Positions 10,495-18,693 of a stretch of DNA of 64,000 nucleotides are shown piece after piece. The notes below the pieces were generated by a model, which worked only from the letters and a program-made list of their open reading frames with translations, made no database searches and was not told the DNA's origin. How positions within the stretch are numbered: position 1 is the first letter of the stretch; every line of letters begins with the position of its first letter. The stretch is taken from positions 1 through 64,000 of the forward strand of contig NZ_JAGGOO010000029.1 of assembly GCF_018614415.1 (NCBI RefSeq). The letters are read 5' to 3'. The DNA comes from Streptomyces sp. ISL-12. Its GTDB lineage: Bacteria > Actinomycetota > Actinomycetes > Streptomycetales > Streptomycetaceae. The translations under genes were made by a program, and so were the position numbers.

Positions 10495-10911
10495 CTACGA
10501 CGAGAGGTGACGGACCTGGTCCCACAGGGCCGGGTCCACCACCCCCACCCGCCGCCGGAAGTCCCCCACCCGGACCTTCCGCAGCTCACCGGTGTCCAGG
10601 AAGCTCGCCCGCCCCCGTGCGTCCCCCACCGACCCCGGCGGCAGCGCGATCACCCCGCCCCGCCCCTCCCGGTACCGCGTGGTGATCTTCGCGACGACCG
10701 CCCGCCGCCCCCGCACCGACAGCACCAGGCACGGCCGGTCCTTCCCGCCCCCGCGCTCCTCGTAGGGCACGGTCGCCCACCAGATCTCCGCCGGCCGCGG
10801 CCGCACCCGCGCCCCCGGCGGCCGGTGCCCCCGGCCCCAGCCGTCCACGAGCGCCGCGACCAGCCCCAGCAGGGCCACCGCCGCGATCACCAGCCACCAG
10901 GACGCGTTCAT
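10495..10911 (-). CDS. Membrane-anchored PemK/MazF-like protein
   Basis: A 138-residue protein with one N-terminal membrane helix (SWWLVIAAVALLGLVAALV) followed by a basic segment and a PemK/MazF-type beta-barrel domain. Visible family marks are PAEIWWATVPYEE, KDRPCLVLSV and a later ALPPGSVGDARGRASFLDTGELR. Classical MazF proteins are soluble ribonucleases paired with an antitoxin. This one is tethered to the membrane, and no antitoxin-like gene is adjacent, so toxin activity is doubtful. ATG 10911 is chosen; a start at 10941 is possible. It is convergent with cysM, 4 bases apart. Confidence 0.75.
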   Translation of the reverse strand: MNASWWLVIAAVALLGLVAALVDGWGRGHRPPGARVRPRPAEIWWATVPYEERGGGKDRPCLVLSVRGRRAVVAKITTRYREGRGGVIALPPGSVGDARGRASFLDTGELRKVRVGDFRRRVGVVDPALWDQVRHLSS

Positions 10912-11117
10912 ACCCGCCGACGTTACCGGCGCACGCGGCATATGCGCGCCCCCTCGGCGGTCCCGACCGCCCCCTCTTCCAGCCGAACCGGTGACACCGC
11001 AGGTGAGTTCGCCCACAACGGCCCCTGGCGGAGGAGCGACCCCAGGTTTTGCGCCTTACGCTCGGTGAACCGCACGACCCCCGTCTCTCCACACCCGCCA
11101 GCGGAGGTTTCTGCTCC

Positions 11118-11870
11118 ATGAAGCTCACCGTCGTCGGCTGCTCGGGGTCGTTCCCGTCCGCGGAATCGGCCTGCTCGAGCTACCTCGTCGAGGCCGACGG
11201 CTTCCGGCTGCTCCTCGACATGGGCAACGGCGCCCTGGGCGAGCTGCAGCGCCACTGCGGTCTCTACGACCTCGACGCGATCTTCCTCAGCCATCTGCAC
11301 GCCGACCACTGCATCGACATGTGCGCCTACTTCGTGGCGCGCTACTACCGGTACGACGGCGGCCGCTGCGCCCCCCTGCCGGTCTACGGCCCCGAGGGCA
11401 CCGAGCACCGGCTCACCACCGCCTACGCCGACACGCCCTCCGCCTCCTCCATGAGCGAGGTCTTCGACTTCCACACGGTCAAGCCGTCCACCTTCGAGGT
11501 CGGGCCCTTCACCGTGCACACCGAGCGCGTCGCCCACCCCGTGGAGGCCTACGCCGTCCGCGTCGAGCACGGCGGACGCTCACTGACCTACTCCGGTGAC
11601 ACGGGCGTGACCCCCGTCCTCGACGAACTCGCCCGGGACACCGACCTGTTCCTCTGCGAGGCCGCCTTCACCCACGGCAAGGAGGACATCCCCGACCTCC
11701 ACCTCAACGGCCGCCAGGCCGGCGAGAGCGCCGCCCGCGCCGGCGCCCGCCGCCTCGTCCTCACCCACATCCCGCCGTGGACCGACCCCCGCGTCAACCT
11801 GGCCGACGCCCGCGCCGTCTACGGCGGCCCGTCGGACGTGGCGGCGCCGGGGGCGACGTACGAGATCTGA
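11118..11870 (+). CDS. Metallo-beta-lactamase-fold hydrolase
   Basis: A cytoplasmic MBL-fold metal-dependent hydrolase of 250 residues, closest in layout to RNase Z/ElaC-like and phosphodiesterase members. The metal motif HLHADHC sits after LDAIFLSH. Further ligands are likely in ERVAHPVEAYAVRVEH, SYSGDTG (the metal-bridging Asp) and VLTHIPPW. The substrate is unknown. GGAGG precedes ATG 11118 by 10 bases. It is conserved upstream of rph in related genomes as far as I recall, but that does not define its job. Confidence 0.88.
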   Translation: MKLTVVGCSGSFPSAESACSSYLVEADGFRLLLDMGNGALGELQRHCGLYDLDAIFLSHLHADHCIDMCAYFVARYYRYDGGRCAPLPVYGPEGTEHRLTTAYADTPSASSMSEVFDFHTVKPSTFEVGPFTVHTERVAHPVEAYAVRVEHGGRSLTYSGDTGVTPVLDELARDTDLFLCEAAFTHGKEDIPDLHLNGRQAGESAARAGARRLVLTHIPPWTDPRVNLADARAVYGGPSDVAAPGATYEI

Positions 11871-11883
11871 CGCCACGCACGAA

Positions 11884-11916
11884 GGGCCCCCGGAACCAGG
11901 ACGGTTCCGGGGGCCC
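11884..11916. terminator. Bidirectional terminator between the MBL and PTS genes
   Basis: A perfect 14-bp stem (GGGCCCCCGGAACC and its complement) with loop AGGAC sits between two convergent genes and can serve both. Confidence 0.85.
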
Positions 11917-11936
11917 TCGGTACTGCGGCAGGCGGC

Positions 11937-13187
11937 CTACGCCTTCGTCAGGTCCTCGACCTCCTCCTCGGGCTCCCGGCCCGGGGTCTTCAGGTCGAAC
12001 TTGACGATGGCGAAGCGGAACACCACGTAGTAGACGACCGCGAAGACCAGACCGATCGGGATGATCAGCCACGGCTTGGTCGCCAGGTGCCAGTTGAGGG
12101 CGTAGTCGATGGCACCGGCCGAGAAGTTGAAGCCGGCGTGCACCCCCAGGCCCCACGTCACCGCCATCGACACCGCGGTGAGCACCGCGTGCAGCACGTA
12201 CAGCAGCGGCGCGATGAACATGAACGAGAACTCGATCGGCTCGGTCACACCCGTGACGAACGACGTCGCCGCCAGCGAGACCATCATGCCCATCACGGCC
12301 TTGCGGCGCTCGGGACGGGCGCAGTGCGCGATCGCGATCGCGGCGGCCGGCAGACCGAACATCATGATCGGGAAGAAGCCGGACTGGAAGATGCCGGCGG
12401 ACGGGTCACCGGCCAGGAAGCGGGTGATGTCGCCGTGCACGATCTCACCGGAGGCGTTCTCGAAGTCGCCGAGCTGGAACCAGGCCACCGTGTTGACGAA
12501 CTGGTGCATGCCGATCGGGATCAGCCCGCGGTTCACCGCGCCGAACAGCGCCGCGCCGCCCGCGCCCAGGCCCGTCATCCACTCACCGAAGTTGGAGATG
12601 CCCTCGCCGATGGGCTCCCAGACCAGACCGAAGAAGACGCCGACCACGATGCCGACGAACGCCATGATGATCGGCACCAGCCGGCGGCCGTTGAAGAAGC
12701 CCAGCCAGTCCACCAGCTTCTTGCGGTGGTACCGCTGCCACAGCACCGCCGCCAGCAGACCCATGATGATGCCGCCGAGCACCCCGGGGTCGTTGTACGT
12801 CGCGGCGACGTCCTCGCCCTTCTTCACCACCGCCTCGGTGACCGGGAACGCCTGGAGCACCTTGCTGTAGACGAGGAAGCCGACCACCGCGGCCAGCGCC
12901 GTCGAACCGTCCGCCTTCTTCGCGAAACCGATCGCCACGCCGATGCAGAACAGGATCGGCAGCGAGCCGGTCAGCGCACTGCCCGCGTTGTTGAAGACCG
13001 CGGCGACCTTGTCCCAGCCCAGGCCGTCCTTGCCGAAGATGTCGTCCTGGCCCAGCCGGACCATGATGCCCGCGGCCGGCAGTACGGCGATCGGGAGCTG
13101 CAAACTGCGGCCGACCTTCTGCAGGCCCTGGAACAGGCCTGATCCCCGCTTCTTCGCGGGAGCCGCCGAGGCGGTGGCGGTGCTCAT
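11937..13187 (-). CDS. nagE2: PTS EIIC permease for N-acetylglucosamine
   Basis: The membrane channel subunit of a phosphotransferase system of the glucose/GlcNAc family. The 416-residue product has about ten hydrophobic segments and the sugar-site region GMHQFVNTVAWFQ and VTGVTEPIEFSFMFIAPLLY. It has no fused EIIB or EIIA domain. A separate EIIB (nagF-like) gene is divergently encoded, and DasR-type operators flank both promoters, which strongly suggests GlcNAc as substrate. GGAGG lies 7 bases before ATG 13187. S. coelicolor has two EIIC genes here (nagE1, nagE2); I see only one, so the symbol is by similarity. Confidence 0.88.
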   Translation of the reverse strand: MSTATASAAPAKKRGSGLFQGLQKVGRSLQLPIAVLPAAGIMVRLGQDDIFGKDGLGWDKVAAVFNNAGSALTGSLPILFCIGVAIGFAKKADGSTALAAVVGFLVYSKVLQAFPVTEAVVKKGEDVAATYNDPGVLGGIIMGLLAAVLWQRYHRKKLVDWLGFFNGRRLVPIIMAFVGIVVGVFFGLVWEPIGEGISNFGEWMTGLGAGGAALFGAVNRGLIPIGMHQFVNTVAWFQLGDFENASGEIVHGDITRFLAGDPSAGIFQSGFFPIMMFGLPAAAIAIAHCARPERRKAVMGMMVSLAATSFVTGVTEPIEFSFMFIAPLLYVLHAVLTAVSMAVTWGLGVHAGFNFSAGAIDYALNWHLATKPWLIIPIGLVFAVVYYVVFRFAIVKFDLKTPGREPEEEVEDLTKA

Positions 13188-13208
13188 CGTGCTTCCTCCA
13201 ACACAGGT

Positions 13209-13224
13209 GGTGGTCTACACCACT
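13209..13224. promoter_or_regulatory. DasR-type operator (dre), PTS permease side
   Basis: GGTGGTCTACACCACT closely fits the dre consensus ACTGGTCTAGACCACT. It lies about 22 bases upstream of the EIIC start, where bound DasR would block transcription. Confidence 0.8.
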
Positions 13225-13320
13225 CAGTGGTGCGGACCTGTTCTAACACGATGAAGGTGACATAAGGAACCCACGATTCCGTCAGTACGGCGGCACCCCG
13301 GCGCCGGTCGCCGCGGGAGG

Positions 13321-13335
13321 GTGGTGTAGACCAGT
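13321..13335. promoter_or_regulatory. DasR-type operator (dre), EIIB side
   Basis: GTGGTGTAGACCAGT matches the dre consensus in the opposite orientation, 70 bases upstream of the EIIB gene. GlcN-6-phosphate is the known DasR inducer. Confidence 0.8.
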
Positions 13336-13405
13336 CGGCGGGCTCGCGCAGACGGGCCGACTGTGGGTTACTGCGACAAAGCGGTTCGGACCAGGGAGAA
13401 GGAAC

Positions 13406-13639
13406 ATGGCCACCAAGGCTGAGAAGATCGTCGCCGGACTCGGCGGCATCGACAACATCGACGAGATCGAAGGCTGCATCACCCGCCTCCGCACCGAGGT
13501 CCACGACCCCTCCCTCGTCGACGAAGCCGCCCTCAAGGCCGCCGGCGCCCACGGCGTCGTCAAGATGGGCAGCGCCATCCAGGTCGTCATCGGCACGGAC
13601 GCGGACCCGATCGCCGCCGACATCGAAGACATGATGTAG
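13406..13639 (+). CDS. nagF: PTS EIIB component for N-acetylglucosamine
   Basis: A 77-residue stand-alone EIIB domain that passes phosphate from EIIA to the incoming sugar. The phosphorylated cysteine is C24 in [10 protein letters not shown], followed by the usual [21 protein letters not shown]. The gene is divergent from the EIIC permease, and both have dre sites. GGGAGAAGGAAC precedes the ATG. No EIIA gene is in the window, so a shared EIIA-Crr elsewhere must complete the system. Confidence 0.92.
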   Translation: MATKAEKIVAGLGGIDNIDEIEGCITRLRTEVHDPSLVDEAALKAAGAHGVVKMGSAIQVVIGTDADPIAADIEDMM

Positions 13640-13655
13640 CCGACACCTCACGTGC

Positions 13656-13693
13656 GAAGAGGGTCCCTTCCCGCCCCGGAAGGGACCCTCTTC
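13656..13693. terminator. Terminator after the EIIB gene
   Basis: A perfect 16-bp stem (GAAGAGGGTCCCTTCC with its complement) and a 6-base loop, 17 bases after the EIIB stop and just ahead of the rph promoter. Confidence 0.87.
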
Positions 13694-13715
13694 CCGTACG
13701 GCTAGGCTCGTCCGC

Positions 13716-14453
<738 letters not shown>

Positions 14454-14612
14454 AGACGGGGAAAAGAACGGCGGTCCGCGCACGCAACTGGACCGCCCGC
14501 CCCCGCGTCCCTACACATATACGGATGTACGGGCCTCACCGCCCCGCATCCGGCGCAACAGCACCGCACGGAGGGCCGCCCGGCCCTGTCCGCAGGGAAG
14601 GACCGTACTCTC

Positions 14613-15020
14613 ATGGCCACGACCGGACGCCGAAGTCGTCGCACCGCCCTCGCCACCGCCGCCGCCGTGGTGGCCGTCGGCCTGACGGCCGGGCTGACCA
14701 CCGGCTGCGACGCCGTCGACAAGGCACTGGACTGCGTCCAGACCGCCGACGCCATCGCCGACAGCGTCAGCGACCTCCAGCAGGCCGTCGAGGCCGCGTC
14801 GAACGACCCGACGCAGCTGGAGGAGTCCCTGAACAGCATCGACAAGAACCTCGACAAGCTCGGCGACAAGACCGACAACGCCGACGTCAACAAGGCCGTG
14901 GACGACCTCGGCAAGGCCGTCGACAACGTCCGCACCTCCGTGGAGAAGGGCGACGCGACCCCCGACATCAGCCCGGTCACGGACGCGGCGGGCGAACTGA
15001 CGAAGGTCTGCACCCCGTAG
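14613..15020 (+). CDS. Putative secreted lipoprotein
   Basis: A 135-residue protein with a twin-Arg-like N-terminus (RRSRRTALATAAAVV), a hydrophobic stretch and a lipobox LTTGC with the acylated cysteine at C32. The mature part is almost wholly helical and amphipathic, with heptad-like Leu/Val spacing (SDLQQAVEAA, LNSIDKNLDKLGD, VNKAVDDLGKAVDNV). It probably forms a small helical bundle on the outer face of the membrane. A second Cys pair (C41 and the C-terminal C133) could bond. Function is unknown; it sits between rph and rdgB. Confidence 0.8.
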   Translation: MATTGRRSRRTALATAAAVVAVGLTAGLTTGCDAVDKALDCVQTADAIADSVSDLQQAVEAASNDPTQLEESLNSIDKNLDKLGDKTDNADVNKAVDDLGKAVDNVRTSVEKGDATPDISPVTDAAGELTKVCTP

Positions 15021-15073
15021 CACGAGGCGAGCGGATGTGAAGGGAGCGGCGGGTCACCGCGATACTGATGCAC

Positions 15074-15676
15074 ATGACCCGCCTGATCCTCGCCACCCGC
15101 AACGCCGGAAAGATCACCGAACTCCGCGCCATCCTGGGGGAGGCCGGCCTCCCCCACGAGCTGGTCGGCACCGACGCGTACCCCGAGATCCCGGACGTGA
15201 AGGAGACGGGGGTGACCTTCGCGGAGAACGCCCTGCTGAAGGCCCACGCCCTGGCCCGGGCCACCGGCCTGCCCGCCGTCGCCGACGACTCCGGCCTCTG
15301 CGTCGACGTCATGAACGGCGCCCCCGGCATCTTCTCCGCCCGCTGGTCCGGCCGCCACGGCGACGACCGGGCCAACCTGGATCTCCTCCTCGCCCAGCTC
15401 TCCGACATCGCGGACGAACACCGCGGCGCGTACTTCGCCTGCGCGGCGGCCCTCGCCCTCCCCGACGGCACGGAACGCGTCGTCGAGGGCAAGCTGATGG
15501 GCGTCCTGCGCCGCTCCCCGTCCGGCACGGGCGGCTTCGGCTACGACCCGATCCTCCAGCCGGAGGGCGAGACCCGCACCTGCGCGGAACTGACGGCCGC
15601 CGAGAAGAACGCGATCAGCCATCGGGGGAAGGCGTTCCGGGGGCTGGTGCCGGTGGTGCGGGAGTTGCTGGGCTAA
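15074..15676 (+). CDS. rdgB: XTP/dITP pyrophosphatase (RdgB/HAM1)
   Basis: Removes non-canonical purine nucleotides (ITP, XTP, dITP) by hydrolysis to monophosphates, protecting DNA. The 200-residue protein begins with the family signature LATRNAGKITELRAIL, then VTFAENALLKAHALA, ADDSGLCVD, and the C-terminal GTGGFGYDPIL and KNAISHRGKA. I choose ATG 15074: GATACT lies 7 bases before it, fitting a leaderless start, while the ATG at 15068 would lie inside that spacing. A strong terminator follows. Confidence 0.93.
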   Translation: MTRLILATRNAGKITELRAILGEAGLPHELVGTDAYPEIPDVKETGVTFAENALLKAHALARATGLPAVADDSGLCVDVMNGAPGIFSARWSGRHGDDRANLDLLLAQLSDIADEHRGAYFACAAALALPDGTERVVEGKLMGVLRRSPSGTGGFGYDPILQPEGETRTCAELTAAEKNAISHRGKAFRGLVPVVRELLG

Positions 15677-15679
15677 GGG

Positions 15680-15714
15680 CGAAGGCCCACCTGACTCCTC
15701 CAGGTGGGCCTTCG
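15680..15714. terminator. Terminator between rdgB and tRNA-Leu
   Basis: A perfect 14-bp stem (CGAAGGCCCACCTG and complement) with a 7-base loop and a short TTT tail. It lies between convergent genes. Confidence 0.87.
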
Positions 15715-15725
15715 TTTCTAAGGTG

Positions 15726-15809
15726 TGCGGCCGGAGGGACTCGAACCCTCAAGGGATTTCTCCCACAACATCCTAAGTGTTGCGCGTAGGCCAATTCCGC
15801 CACGGCCGC
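15726..15809 (-). tRNA. tRNA-Leu (anticodon UAG)
   Basis: Read on the minus strand, the 84-nt molecule has acceptor arms GCGGCCG and CGGCCGC, an anticodon stem CAACA/TGTTG around loop CTTAGGA (anticodon UAG, reading CUA), a long variable arm (GGGAGAAATCCC) typical of class II tRNA-Leu, and a T arm GAGGG-TTCGAGT-CCCTC. CCA is not encoded. It is not bldA, which has anticodon UAA. The HNH gene upstream ends 12 bases before it, so its promoter lies inside that gene or it is cotranscribed. Confidence 0.95.
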
Positions 15810-15821
15810 CCGGCCGCAATG

Positions 15822-16484
15822 CTACCGGCCAGGAGTGGCCTTCCGCCTACCCCCTCGGCACCAGGTGTCCGTGGAGGCATGACAGTTGGGACACAACAGC
15901 CGCAGATTCTCGCGTCGGTTGTCGCTCCGGTCCCCGTTGACGTGATCGACCTCCAACGTCATGGGTTTGCCGAACCACTCGGGACCGATGCCGCACTCGG
16001 CGCACTGCTCGGGAACGCCGATCTCGCGGAGTGCCCGGCGGAGCGGTCCGGTCCGCGTCCGGTGACCGTCGTCCCGCAGGACCAGGATGTCCTCCGGCTG
16101 CCTGGCCAGTTCCGGCCGTGACGTCCCCCGCTGGTGAGCCTGCCCCAGGAAGTGCGCGGTGGTGAGGCCTTCTTCGGTGATCCACTGACGTAGCAGCGTG
16201 CGTTGCGTGCCGTTGTCCGGGCGCTCCAGACGGCGGAGTGCCTCCGCGACGGACGTCGCCGAGCCGACTGCGGCGCGCAGTTCGCCGGATGAGGGGCGGG
16301 CTCGCTTGCCGCGCGGCCTGAAGTGCGTGATGTCGATGCCGAAGTGTGCGAAGCGGCGCGTGAGATAGCGCCGCAAGGTCGCGTAGGGCCGCGTGCCGAA
16401 GAAGGCGATGACCTCATCGATGTCGGAGCACCGGGCGGCGGCTTCGGCCAGGCGCTCACGGGTGTACCGCGTGCCGGTGGTCAC
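15822..16484 (-). CDS. HNH endonuclease-like protein, downstream copy
   Basis: A 220-residue protein ending in an HNH domain: LEVDHVNGDRSDNRRENLRLLCPNCHASTDTW, with an upstream CAECG so that two CxxC pairs can bind structural zinc. The N-terminal half carries two helix-turn-helix-like units, each opening with an Arg/Leu-rich helix and ending in GI(D)-x-x-HF, suggesting DNA binding. The GTG start (16484) overlaps the stop of the similar upstream gene by 4 bases (GTGA). The two proteins are clear paralogues. Homing-type nuclease or DNA-repair use are both possible; the biological role is unknown. Confidence 0.82.
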   Translation of the reverse strand: MTTGTRYTRERLAEAAARCSDIDEVIAFFGTRPYATLRRYLTRRFAHFGIDITHFRPRGKRARPSSGELRAAVGSATSVAEALRRLERPDNGTQRTLLRQWITEEGLTTAHFLGQAHQRGTSRPELARQPEDILVLRDDGHRTRTGPLRRALREIGVPEQCAECGIGPEWFGKPMTLEVDHVNGDRSDNRRENLRLLCPNCHASTDTWCRGGRRKATPGR

Positions 16485-17122
16485 GAGGTCCGTCCCTTGC
16501 CCCGGCCCCGGTAGGTGTCCGTCGCCGAGTGGCAGTTGGGGCACAGGAAGCGCAGGTTGGCGAGGCGGTTGTCCCGCCAGTCGCCGTCGAGGTGATCGAC
16601 CTCCAAGGGCAGGGGACGGCCGCGCCAGACCGGCGGGATGCCGCAGAGGGCGCACTGCTCCGGCACGCCGAGTGCCGTCATCGCCCATCTGAGGCGATCG
16701 CTGTGGACGCGGCGGGCGTGATCCGGCGGCTGCTGGACGAGCAGCGCTTCCGGTGTACGAGGACGGCGCCGCTCTCCACGCCGGGACGGCACCCGGAAGT
16801 GCGACACGTCGATGCCGTACGCCTTGATCCGGCGGCTGATGTGGGTGTGGTGGCCGCCGACGGCGTCCAGGCCGAGCCGGCGCAGTACCTCGACCATGGT
16901 CGTCGACGCGGACACCGCCTCCTGGAGGATCTCCCGGGTCCACTTCACCCCCTCCCGCTCGAAGTGGGAGGTGTCCACCCCGAGCTTTCTCATCCGGACC
17001 AGCACATACGACCGTGTCGAGCTTTTCGGGTCCACCCCCAACCGCCCCGACGCCTCCGTGAGCGTCCGCGCCCCCCGAGCCGCCTCCTCCAGCCGCTCCC
17101 GCGTGTACGCACTGGTCCCCAT
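16481..17122 (-). CDS. HNH endonuclease-like protein, upstream copy
   Basis: A 213-residue paralogue of the following gene. Its HNH domain reads LEVDHLDGDWRDNRLANLRFLCPNCHSATDTY, preceded by CALCG. Two N-terminal HTH-like units end GVDTSHF and GIDVSHF, and both begin with a T-R-E-x-L helix (YTRERLEEAA, WTREILQEAV). GGAGGGGG precedes ATG 17122. The pair sits directly upstream of tRNA-Leu on the same strand, with a 4-base overlap, so the two are translationally coupled. The target site and purpose are not evident. Confidence 0.82.
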   Translation of the reverse strand: MGTSAYTRERLEEAARGARTLTEASGRLGVDPKSSTRSYVLVRMRKLGVDTSHFEREGVKWTREILQEAVSASTTMVEVLRRLGLDAVGGHHTHISRRIKAYGIDVSHFRVPSRRGERRRPRTPEALLVQQPPDHARRVHSDRLRWAMTALGVPEQCALCGIPPVWRGRPLPLEVDHLDGDWRDNRLANLRFLCPNCHSATDTYRGRGKGRTS

Positions 17123-17261
17123 CGGGCCACCCCCTCCGCTTCCCGGCCGTCTGTTCGCGGCCTCGTACGGAGTAACGAACCGGTTATCGGACAGTCACGC
17201 GCGATATGCGGAAGGGACCGTTCCGGGGTGGTGTCCCGGTACGGCCCCTCGGGGTGGTGTC

Positions 17262-17729
17262 TCAGATGCCCAGATCCTTGATGATCTTGGCTACGTGGCC
17301 CGTCGCGCGGACGTTGTACAGGGCCCGTTCGACCTTGCCCTCCGCGTCCACCACGATCGTGGAGCGGATGACGCCCATGTACGTCTTGCCGTAGTTCTTC
17401 TTCTCGCCGAAGGCGCCGTACGCCTCCAGGACGGACTTGTCCGGGTCGGCGAGGAGGGTGACCTTCAGGGATTCCGTGTCGCGGAACTTGGCCAGCTTCT
17501 CCGGCTGGTCGGGGGAGATGCCGAGCACGTCGTAGCCGGCGCCGGCCAGCAGGTCGAGGTTGTCCGTGAAGTCGCACGCCTGCTTCGTGCAGCCGGGGGT
17601 AAGGGCTGCGGGGTAGAAGTAGACGATGACCTTGCGGCCCTTGTGGTCGGCCAGGGACACCTCGTTGCCGTCGGCGTCCTGGAGGGTGAAGGCGGGGGCC
17701 ACGTCCCCGGGCTGGAGTCGCTCGCTCAT
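17262..17729 (-). CDS. bcp: Thiol peroxidase / bacterioferritin comigratory protein (peroxiredoxin)
   Basis: An atypical 2-Cys peroxiredoxin that reduces hydroperoxides using thioredoxin. The 155-residue protein has the peroxidatic cysteine C47 in TPGCTKQAC and the resolving C52 five residues later, as in E. coli Bcp (C45/C50). Other marks are VIVYFYPAALTPGC, VLGISPDQPEKLAKF and a C-terminal RSTIVVDAEGKV. It is divergent from the DUF3618 gene. No OxyR or other operator is recognisable in the short divergent region. Confidence 0.93.
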   Translation of the reverse strand: MSERLQPGDVAPAFTLQDADGNEVSLADHKGRKVIVYFYPAALTPGCTKQACDFTDNLDLLAGAGYDVLGISPDQPEKLAKFRDTESLKVTLLADPDKSVLEAYGAFGEKKNYGKTYMGVIRSTIVVDAEGKVERALYNVRATGHVAKIIKDLGI

Positions 17730-17828
17730 CGGGACAGAGTAACCGGGGGTGCTGACAGTGCGGCGAGGCGCGGAGCTGACAGACTGTCCGGAACAGCACG
17801 ACATCAGCATCACATCGGAGGCCGTACG

Positions 17829-18158
17829 GTGGCGGACACGTCGGACACGAGAACCCCGGCGCAGATCGAGGCGGACATCAAGCGCCGCCGCGAGGTGCTG
17901 GCCGAGACGCTCGACGAGATCGGGGTGCGGGTGCACCCGAAGACGATCATGGGTGACGCGAAGGCCAAGGTCGCGTCGAACATCGACCACACGCTCGGGC
18001 GGGCGTACGTCCAGGTCAACCGCGCCGTGAGCGAGGTGAAGGGCCGGTTCGTGAACGAGGACGGTTCGCCCCGGCTGGAGCGGATCGTGCCCGTGGCGCT
18101 CGTCGCCGTCGGGGTGGTGGGCCTGGTGGCCCTCGGGACCCGGCGGCGCGGGCGCTGA
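17829..18158 (+). CDS. DUF3618 membrane-anchored protein
   Basis: A 109-residue actinobacterial protein of the DUF3618 family. It starts with the conserved helix AQIEADIKRRREVLAETLDEI followed by VHPKTIMGDAKAKV, and it ends in one membrane helix (VPVALVAVGVVGLVALG) and a short basic tail. The predicted topology is cytoplasmic helical domain plus C-terminal anchor. Role unknown. GTG 17829 is used, with GGAGG 8 bases upstream. The gene lies opposite bcp and just before the GroES-like gene. Confidence 0.85.
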   Translation: MADTSDTRTPAQIEADIKRRREVLAETLDEIGVRVHPKTIMGDAKAKVASNIDHTLGRAYVQVNRAVSEVKGRFVNEDGSPRLERIVPVALVAVGVVGLVALGTRRRGR

Positions 18159-18182
18159 GGCGGAGCAGGTAGGTTCGGGGCC

Positions 18183-18539
18183 GTGAGCGTCAAGAGAAAC
18201 GATCCCAGCACCCAGGACGACAAGCTGCCCATCCGCATGCTGCACGACCGGGTACTCGTGCGGCAGGACACCAGCGAGGGCGAGCGGCGTTCCGGGGGCG
18301 GCATCCTGATTCCCGCCACTGCGGCGGTCGGCAAGCGGCTGGCCTGGGCCGAGGTCGTCGCCGTCGGGCAGAACGTCCGGACGGTGGAGCCTGGGGACCG
18401 GGTGCTCTACGACCCCGAGGACCGGGCCGAGGTCGAGGTGCGGGGGGTCGGCTACGTGCTGATGCGCGAGCGGGACCTGCACGCCGTCGCGGCGGACCGG
18501 TTCGAGGGGTCGGAGGACTCCACCGGGCTGTATCTCTGA
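18183..18539 (+). CDS. GroES-like co-chaperonin paralogue
   Basis: A 118-residue Cpn10-fold protein. After an acidic/polar N-terminal extension of about 16 residues it follows the GroES pattern: IRMLHDRVLVRQD, a mobile loop RRSGGGILIP, a conserved EVVAVG turn, VEPGDRVLYDPEDRAEVEVRG and a C-terminal YVLMRERDLHAV. It extends beyond the usual GroES end by about 18 residues. There is no groEL nearby, and a canonical groES-groEL operon is expected elsewhere, so this is probably a specialised paralogue. TAGGTT lies 7 bases before the GTG, suggesting a leaderless message. Confidence 0.88.
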   Translation: MSVKRNDPSTQDDKLPIRMLHDRVLVRQDTSEGERRSGGGILIPATAAVGKRLAWAEVVAVGQNVRTVEPGDRVLYDPEDRAEVEVRGVGYVLMRERDLHAVAADRFEGSEDSTGLYL

Positions 18540-18556
18540 CCGCGCGCCGAACACAC

Positions 18557-18592
18557 GGAAAGGGCTGGTGACCGTGGTCACCAGCCCTTTCC
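18557..18592. terminator. Terminator after the GroES-like gene
   Basis: A 16-bp perfect stem (GGAAAGGGCTGGTGAC and complement) with a 4-base loop, extendable by ACAC/GTGT with one bulge. It separates this gene from the riboswitch-controlled sugE unit. Confidence 0.85.
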
Positions 18593-18618
18593 CGTGTGCT
18601 TTGCTACCTTCGGAAGCC

Positions 18619-18660
18619 ACCCGACGAGACGCGCCGTACCGGGTCACGCAAAGACGACGC
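18619..18660 (+). promoter_or_regulatory. Guanidine-III (ykkC-III) riboswitch
   Basis: The 5' leader of the exporter gene closely matches the compact guanidine-III aptamer. ACCCG (18619-18623) pairs with CGGGT (18640-18644). The conserved loop GACGAGACGCGCCGTAC is followed by AAAGACGACGC, which can close the pseudoknot with GCGCCGT (six of seven pairs canonical). It lies about 20 bases before the CGGAGG ribosome site, so guanidinium binding could expose that site. Placement ahead of a SugE-type guanidinium exporter is the known context. Confidence 0.82.
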
Positions 18661-18693
18661 ACCACCGTTCAGTACGTTTTCGGAGGTGCCGTC

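Noticed and set aside
15726..15809. Possible bldA (tRNA-Leu UAA)
   Set aside because: The anticodon loop is CTTAGGA, giving UAG, not UAA.
15726..17122. Integrated element using the tRNA-Leu gene as attachment site
   Set aside because: No integrase, and no second copy of the tRNA 3' end was seen within the window; only the two HNH genes sit beside it.
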